The notes under the pieces are model-generated. The model searched no databases, was not told the origin of the DNA, and saw only the letters and a program-made list of their open reading frames with translations. Shown here one piece after another: positions 43,566 to 48,530 of a DNA stretch of 48,530 nt (the first letter of the stretch is position 1; each line of letters opens with the position of its first letter). Position numbers and translations under genes: made by a program. Source of the DNA: Pseudobdellovibrionaceae bacterium (GTDB lineage Bacteria; Bdellovibrionota; Bdellovibrionia; Bdellovibrionales; Bdellovibrionaceae); contig JAOASS010000008.1 of NCBI GenBank assembly GCA_030158485.1, positions 1-48,530 of the forward strand, given 5' to 3'.

Positions 43566-44297
43566 TTAGTAAGATAAAAATTCATCTCGAATAATCAGAT
43601 TCTTGAGAACCCAAATTGTGTAATCGTATAAATTCATTGATTTCTTTTGATTCATTAAGGCTAACTCCGCAATGTAATCAGAAGCAATTTGTTCCGCAGA
43701 TGCGGCTACTCCAAATTCCTGAATAACGACATTCGGACCTAACATATAATGAACTAAATGAACTGTGTGCTCAAAAATTTTGGGATCATTTGCGAGAACA
43801 GGAACGCCTCTGATTTTATATCCTTCAGAAATGATTTGCTTTTTAAAATAAGGGAAAAGCCGATTTAAAGTATCCCTTGCTAAACCTGCAGGACTTGATA
43901 GGTCACTTTCAATCACGAAATCAAAAGAGGGATCTAAAGTCAAAAGCTCGATTTCTGATTTGATTAAATTTCCCCCGCACTTTAAAAGCTGGTTGACTGT
44001 GTTGATATCAGGCTGACTGGATTCTGCTTCACCGGTCACGGGTGAAATAATTCCGTAAACTTGAAAAGGATGTTTTGATTCATCTTGGAATGGTCGAAAG
44101 CATTGTTTTATATCTGGCATATCATATTGATTAAAACCTTTTTCAAGTGAATATGAATAGAAGGGGCGGTATCCGTTCGGAAAAAGAAGAATCAGTTTAT
44201 TATAAAAATCCCCGGGCATCAGGTAGCGCTTCGATGTGTTTTCAAAAGAAGCTTGGGCTTGAAATGAGATCAGAAGAATCAGTAAAAATAATTTCAT
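43566..44297 (-). CDS. Uncharacterised exported protein in the redox cassette
   Basis: 243 residues with a signal peptide (MKLFLLILLISFQAQA, cleavage about 16). The mature part is mixed helix/strand with two cysteines (KQCF, KCGG) and many aromatic residues. I do not recognise it. It overlaps the two-haem protein gene by 4 bases and lies 19 bases before the DUF1501 gene, so it is almost certainly cotranscribed and may be a partner of both. Confidence 0.75.
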   Translation of the reverse strand: MKLFLLILLISFQAQASFENTSKRYLMPGDFYNKLILLFPNGYRPFYSYSLEKGFNQYDMPDIKQCFRPFQDESKHPFQVYGIISPVTGEAESSQPDINTVNQLLKCGGNLIKSEIELLTLDPSFDFVIESDLSSPAGLARDTLNRLFPYFKKQIISEGYKIRGVPVLANDPKIFEHTVHLVHYMLGPNVVIQEFGVAASAEQIASDYIAELALMNQKKSMNLYDYTIWVLKNLIIRDEFLSY

Positions 44298-45766
44298 GGC
44301 CTTACCTGCTTTTTTGATTCTAAACTAATCCAAGTTTTAATCAGTGCTAATTCATCACGGGTTAAATTCCAATTTGACTTGGCCGGCGGCATGCTTCTGT
44401 CACGTCCACCATTTTTTAAATCGAGTTTTTCAGAAACTCGGTCCAGCCAAAATCCAGTATTTTTTTCTGATTCATGATTTTTTCCCAATGGCCAAACGGC
44501 CAAATTAAGAAGAGCTTCCCCCGTCACTTCATCCGCTTGACCTTCGTGACAAGACTGACATTTTTTAAAAAGGTTATAAACTTGTCGGTTGATTTTTTGT
44601 TCAGGATTTTCCACAAGTCGATTTTTAAATTCAGACCGTTTCACAAGATGACGAACAAAGTCATTTGGCTTTCGTCCGACTTCATTAAATTTTTGACTTA
44701 ATTCGCTTAAAACTTCACTTGAAAGTGGAATGTCGTTTCCAATAAACCAGCCCCAGAAATGCCTCACTTGGCAGGTGACGTAATCTTCTTGTTGAGTAAT
44801 CGCTTTTCCTAATTCACGAATATTTTGAACTTTTATAGAGATATCTTCATTTTTTGAATTTTTGTAAGCCAAGGCCCCTGGCCACTGAAACTTGGAAAGA
44901 ATAGTCCTCGAACCCAAAAAAACATTTCCCATGGGATCAAGCTTGTCATGACAGGATTTGCAATCCGCCAAAGAACCATGACTGTCGTCTTGCATGATGG
45001 CTCTAATTTCAGCTTCCGTAAAACTTTCTTGTTTTGCTTTCGGGTATTGAATTTCAACTATACGAGACTTGTTTTCAGATGGGTCCGGAACAGCTGCCAT
45101 CATATTATCACATAAAAAGTTTTTAAATATTGCAGCCGCGCGCCTTCTGTTTTTATTAATCGCTGTGGTCGCATATCTTTCAAAAAAACGAGGAGTCGTT
45201 AAAACACCCGCAACACGCCCGTCAGCATCTGAAAACTCCAGTGGAACGGAGTACTTGTTATTTTTTTCCAGTATTGATTTTTTAGTTTCCAAGTCCATAA
45301 CAAATTCGTAGAATTTTGAATCCGTGATTCCAAAATATTCCTGATCTGCAGTAAACACTTTGTAACTGCCTGAAGTCAGCAAAGAGTCCCAACTTTTGTT
45401 TTGACGAATTAACTGTGTTAAAAATTCATCCGTCGAATTGTCCCGATCCTTAGACGGACTTTCGTTATAAGCAAGCTCTTCCCGACTGGCTAAAAAGGCC
45501 GTATTGCTTGATTTGAGTTTCAACATTTCAACAATTCGGGACCGCATTTTGTCAGCATAAACAGGGTTTGATAAGTATTCAGTTATTTTTCCATTTAAAT
45601 AACTTTCTGTTTGATTTCTTTCCCGCGCGATATTGAGTTCTGAATATTCTAACGAAGTGGGGGAATGTCCTTTTAGGGCTTGGGATAGGCGGTTCAAATA
45701 ACCTTCATCCGAAAGCTGGGCGTGCGAAATTAACGGTACTAAAAAACAAAGAATATATTTTTTCAT
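44294..45766 (-). CDS. Exported two-haem cytochrome-like protein, DUF1592/DUF1588 type
   Basis: 490 residues with a signal peptide ending SHAQ at 17. GVLTTPRFF with RRRAAAIFKNFLC (about 187-219) resembles DUF1592, and CKSCHDKLDPMG (269-280) is the DUF1588 haem site. CQVRHFWGWFIGND near 332-345 resembles DUF1585. A second CxxCH (CQSCH, 403-407) is followed by SMPPAK near 468, giving a likely Met axial ligand as in class I cytochromes c. Two covalently bound haems are expected in the periplasm. Overlaps both neighbours by 4 bases. Confidence 0.85.
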   Translation of the reverse strand: MKKYILCFLVPLISHAQLSDEGYLNRLSQALKGHSPTSLEYSELNIARERNQTESYLNGKITEYLSNPVYADKMRSRIVEMLKLKSSNTAFLASREELAYNESPSKDRDNSTDEFLTQLIRQNKSWDSLLTSGSYKVFTADQEYFGITDSKFYEFVMDLETKKSILEKNNKYSVPLEFSDADGRVAGVLTTPRFFERYATTAINKNRRRAAAIFKNFLCDNMMAAVPDPSENKSRIVEIQYPKAKQESFTEAEIRAIMQDDSHGSLADCKSCHDKLDPMGNVFLGSRTILSKFQWPGALAYKNSKNEDISIKVQNIRELGKAITQQEDYVTCQVRHFWGWFIGNDIPLSSEVLSELSQKFNEVGRKPNDFVRHLVKRSEFKNRLVENPEQKINRQVYNLFKKCQSCHEGQADEVTGEALLNLAVWPLGKNHESEKNTGFWLDRVSEKLDLKNGGRDRSMPPAKSNWNLTRDELALIKTWISLESKKQVRP

Positions 45767-46737
45767 TCTAAAATCTCATTTGCAATCATCATTTCAACTT
45801 GCCGAACTTTCATTTGAATCGTTTTTTGGTTGATTAAAAATCCAGACCACTCGATAGGTTTTAGTTTTTTGGGATTCAGTGAATTTACGTCAATAGTAGA
45901 TTGAATTTGGACCAATTGACTGTTGTTAACAGAAAAACTCACTTCACAAAATTGATTATCTGCAGACTGGGTTACCCAATGTAAGTTCTGGCCCAAAAGA
46001 AGAGGAATAAATCCCATAAGATTTCCAATTGATTCAAGACTGTAGGTTCCACTTTTTTCATGGAAGATGACATCTTCCATCATTTGAAAACTCCTATTTT
46101 CATTTCCTCCGGTTTCGTTGTTACTAAAACTAATTTCGCCTGCCATAGTGTAAACTTTAAGTTCCTTTTTATGAGTCGACACCAGCGGCTTTAAGAAATC
46201 TTTTAAATCACAAGTCATTTTCCACTTTTCATTTTCTGTCACAGCTTGATTTTTATAAGTCGTTAGTTCATAAGAAATATCAGAATTTAAAAACACGTCT
46301 TCAGCCTTAGAAAAAGTCTTCTGACCGTTTGAATCAACTTGAATAACATATCGTCTTTTAACAACTTGACCGATTTTTTGCGGTTGATCTGGATACTGGG
46401 TCCAAACAAGAGCACCTACTTGTGATCTTGTCGGAATTTCAATGGAACAAGTCACGGCGGTTTTTTGCAATGGACAGTTTGTTTCAGTTGGAACCAGTTT
46501 GACAACAGGTTTTTGGGAATCAAATTCTTCTGCTAAAAACTGAGCTTCACGGCCATCTGAAAACTTCAAAATAGCATGTAGTGGCGTTTTCCATATCGCT
46601 TCTAAAGTCAGTTTTTTTTCTGGGTTTTTTTGTGAGTTTAAATTTGAAGTCGCTTCTTCAGATGCAAAAACAGAGTTTGCTAAAAATAGACCTAGAAATA
46701 AGAGTTTCAAACTGATTTTCAAAAAACACCTCTCCAA
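45763..46737 (-). CDS. Uncharacterised exported protein
   Basis: 324 residues with a signal peptide (hydrophobic core about 10-22, SVFA). The rest is predicted mostly beta, with few cysteines (two in a CPLQKTAVTC pair) and no haem motif. I do not recognise a family. It overlaps the two-haem gene by 4 bases and follows the b562-like gene by 17 bases, so it belongs to the same transcription unit. Confidence 0.75.
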   Translation of the reverse strand: MERCFLKISLKLLFLGLFLANSVFASEEATSNLNSQKNPEKKLTLEAIWKTPLHAILKFSDGREAQFLAEEFDSQKPVVKLVPTETNCPLQKTAVTCSIEIPTRSQVGALVWTQYPDQPQKIGQVVKRRYVIQVDSNGQKTFSKAEDVFLNSDISYELTTYKNQAVTENEKWKMTCDLKDFLKPLVSTHKKELKVYTMAGEISFSNNETGGNENRSFQMMEDVIFHEKSGTYSLESIGNLMGFIPLLLGQNLHWVTQSADNQFCEVSFSVNNSQLVQIQSTIDVNSLNPKKLKPIEWSGFLINQKTIQMKVRQVEMMIANEILE

Positions 46738-46754
46738 ATATGATTGTGATGAGA

Positions 46755-47159
46755 CTATTCGGGGCGAAACATTTCATGAGATTGAGTGCGCAACTGATCC
46801 ATTTTAACAAAAATTACTTTCGCAGCGTCCAAACGCTCAGTGGCGATTTCGATCGACAACTGCTGTGATAATTCAATCATTTGTTCCATATACTGTTTAT
46901 AAAGTCTGACTTCATCAGCCGTGATCGGTCTCACGTCCCCGTTATGAGGCGTGTACTCAGGAACCTCTGCACGAATTTTAACAAAAGCTTGAGCCAAGGA
47001 AACGGCTGCACTTTTCGTGTTAGAATCAATTTTATTTTTTCTGAGATCCGTCACAATCACTTTAAAAGCGGGATTGATTTCTTTTTTCATCGTCGCTTTG
47101 ATATCCGCAAAAGCGAAAGAATAGAGGAACACAAATAATGTTAAAGTTGTCATTTTCAT
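46755..47159 (-). CDS. Cytochrome b562-like exported four-helix protein
   Basis: I place the start at the ATG at 47159, which has GAGG seven bases upstream; the frame from 47216 adds 19 residues without support. The 134-residue precursor has a signal peptide (cleavage about AFA-18). The mature part is all-helical. Met24 in ATMKKEINPAFKVI and His128 in QLRTQSHEMFR occupy the positions of the haem ligands Met7 and His102 in cytochrome b562, with a comparable helix 3-4 spacing. No CxxCH, so haem would be non-covalent. Adjacent to a two-haem protein, it may pass electrons. Confidence 0.7.
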   Translation of the reverse strand: MKMTTLTLFVFLYSFAFADIKATMKKEINPAFKVIVTDLRKNKIDSNTKSAAVSLAQAFVKIRAEVPEYTPHNGDVRPITADEVRLYKQYMEQMIELSQQLSIEIATERLDAAKVIFVKMDQLRTQSHEMFRPE

Positions 47160-47287
47160 CGAAACACCTCTTTGATGTTTCAGTTCAAAGCAAAGCCCGT
47201 TCCAGCTTAAAAACACTTTGAGTGCAGATCACTGCCTAAGCTTTTAACAGCTCGCTGATTTTAGCGGGTATTGGATGGAAAATTTCG

Positions 47288-47300
47288 TCTCAAAATGAGA
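47288..47300 (-). terminator. Weak hairpin after the repeat protein gene
   Basis: TCTCA/TGAGA stem (47288-47292 / 47296-47300) with a 3-base loop just behind the stop codon. No T-run; a weak candidate. Confidence 0.25.
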
Positions 47301-47302
47301 TT

Positions 47303-48530
47303 CTAGGGCGGAAGCCAGAGGTCGGCTCCCGTGGTGCCGTCGAGCGCGGTAAATCCGCCACGTGCAGTTTGTTGATTTCCGATAACTGTGAACTGTCCAG
47401 CAGCGTAAATAATGGAGCCACTCACTGAAAGGGCATGAACTATACCATTTACATTCGGGTTCCACGCTGTCGCAATTCCTGTCGTCGCATCAAGAGCCGC
47501 AATTCGGTTTCTGGTTTGCCCACCTACGCTTGTGAACTGACCACTAGCGTAAACAATGGAACCACTCACTGAAAGGGCATGAACTATACCATTTACATTC
47601 GGGTTCCACGCTGTCGCAATTCCTGTCGTCGCATCCAGGGCCGTAATATAATTTCTTGTTTGACTACCAACGCTTATAAACTGACCACCGGCGTAAACAA
47701 TGGAACCACTCACCGCAAGGTCACTAACTAGGCTGTTTGCGTTCGGGTTCCAGGTTGTAGCAATTCCTGTTGTCGCATCCAACGCCGCTATATAATTTCT
47801 TGTTTGACCACCAATGCTTGTAAACTGACCACCGGCGTAAACAATGGAACCACTCACCGCAAGACCTTGAACTGTGTTACTTGCATTCGGGTTCCAGGCT
47901 GTGGCACTTCCCGTTGTCGTATCAAATGCTGCTATCCCATTTCTTATTTGACCACCAATGCTTGTAAAACTCCCTCCTGCGTAAACTGTCGAACCACTTA
48001 AGGCAAGGACATAGACGATGTTGTTTGCGTTGGGGTTCCAGGCTGTCGCAATTCCTGTCGTCGCATCAAGAGCCGCTATATAGTTTCTTGTTTGACCACC
48101 AATGCTTGTGAAACTCCCACCTGCGTAGACCGTGGAACCGCTCAGCGAAAGGGCATAAACTAAGCTATTTGCGTTCGGGTTCCAGGTTGTCGCAATTCCT
48201 GTCGTCGCATCTAGCGCCGCTATATAATTTCTTGTTTGACCACCTAAGCTTGTGAAACCCCCACCTGCGTAGACCGTGGTACCGCTCAACGAAAGGGCAT
48301 AAACTAAGCTATTTGCATTTGGGTTCCAGGCTGTGGGACTTCCTGTTGTTGCATCAAGAGCCGCAATTCGGTTTCTTGTTTGACCGCCAACGCTTGTAAA
48401 AACCCCACCTACGTAAACAGTCGAACCACTTAAGGCAAGGGCATAGACGTTGTTATTTGCGTTCGGGTTCCAGGTTGTGGGACTTCCTGTCGTTGCATCA
48501 AGAGCCGCAATATAATTTCTTGTTTGTCCA
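47303..48530 (-). CDS. Repeat surface protein of beta-propeller type, 5' truncated by window end
   Basis: The frame is open from the TAG at 47303-47305 to the window end, so the gene starts outside; the apparent Met at 48289 is an in-frame TTG within a repeat. The protein consists of 48-residue repeats with the consensus elements VYAGG-x-FTS-x-GGQTRN-x-IAALD-x-TTG and TAWNPN. These read as blades of a beta-propeller (compare delta-60-type repeats). The C-terminus ends GFTALDGTTGADLWLPP. It is probably secreted or cell-surface and binds an unknown partner. Upstream domains cannot be seen. Confidence 0.82.
   Translation of the reverse strand, partial: GQTRNYIAALDATTGSPTTWNPNANNNVYALALSGSTVYVGGVFTSVGGQTRNRIAALDATTGSPTAWNPNANSLVYALSLSGTTVYAGGGFTSLGGQTRNYIAALDATTGIATTWNPNANSLVYALSLSGSTVYAGGSFTSIGGQTRNYIAALDATTGIATAWNPNANNIVYVLALSGSTVYAGGSFTSIGGQIRNGIAAFDTTTGSATAWNPNASNTVQGLAVSGSIVYAGGQFTSIGGQTRNYIAALDATTGIATTWNPNANSLVSDLAVSGSIVYAGGQFISVGSQTRNYITALDATTGIATAWNPNVNGIVHALSVSGSIVYASGQFTSVGGQTRNRIAALDATTGIATAWNPNVNGIVHALSVSGSIIYAAGQFTVIGNQQTARGGFTALDGTTGADLWLPP
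47331..48530 (-). repeat. Tandem 144-bp coding repeats, at least eight copies
   Basis: The landmark GGGTTCCA occurs at 47457, 47601, 47745, 47889, 48033, 48177, 48321 and 48465, exactly 144 bases apart. Each unit encodes one 48-residue repeat. The two copies nearest the 3' end share an identical stretch of about 80 bases around 47420-47500 and 47564-47644, indicating recent homogenisation. Confidence 0.95.

Noticed and set aside
47331-48530. Regular repeats that might suggest a CRISPR or satellite array
   Set aside because: The period is 144 bases, divisible by three, the frame is open throughout and the variation follows codons; it is a coding repeat.

Overview
The window looks like chromosomal DNA from a Gram-negative, A+T-rich bacterium, most likely a member of the Bdellovibrionota (Bdellovibrio-like). 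This is an inference. The support is: many exported and outer-membrane-type proteins; giant repeat surface proteins at both ends; an Mpl/LD-carboxypeptidase murein-recycling pair; a GlpX-type fructose bisphosphatase; PurS/PurQ/small-PurL; and a CdaA-CdaR-GlmM module in a diderm setting. There are no phage structural, transposase, integrase or CRISPR genes. Most genes are on the minus strand in tightly packed operons with many 4-bp ATGA start/stop overlaps.

Layout. 1-2660: 3' part of a tail-fibre-like surface protein (plus strand). 2661-3279: AT-rich non-coding stretch. 3280-3687: small exported protein with 12 regularly spaced cysteines, closed by a shared terminator. 3799-7222: murein recycling (mpl, a serine hydrolase, LD-carboxypeptidase). 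7258-16363: de novo purine operon in transcription order purM-purN-unknown-purB-purC-purS-purQ-purL-purF. 16569-17288: outer-membrane protein. 17340-25342: RNA-centred operon (cysteine desulfurase, mnmA, mtaB, rnc, era, der, then a sodium symporter). 25427-28246: two plus-strand genes, a GAF-like protein and an exported metzincin-like protease. 28229-36349: aldehyde dehydrogenase, tilS, ftsH, cdaA, cdaR, glmM, pdxJ, tsaE. 36369-39780: small accessory genes, an exported methyltransferase-like protein, a START-domain protein, a zinc-ribbon protein and glpX. 39833-40916: pgsA, small membrane proteins and tRNA-Gly(GCC). 40967-47159: a six-gene block of exported proteins (b562-like haem protein, two unknowns, a two-haem DUF1592/DUF1588-type protein, a Tat-type DUF1501 protein and an exported phospholipase-D-fold protein). 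47303-48530: 3' part of a protein built of 48-residue beta-propeller-type repeats.

How the genes fit together. LdcA trims recovered murein tetrapeptide to tripeptide, and Mpl ligates the tripeptide to UDP-MurNAc. The desulfurase supplies sulfur to MnmA for tRNA thiolation. MtaB, TilS, TsaE and tRNA-Gly continue the tRNA theme. CdaA/CdaR (c-di-AMP) sit beside GlmM, which makes the amino-sugar precursor of the wall. The most promising less-described parts are the exported redox cassette at 42284-47159, the unknown gene locked into the purine operon (13573-14820), the CX10C cysteine-rich protein and the exported metzincin-like protein. All functional calls were made by reading motifs; no database search was run.
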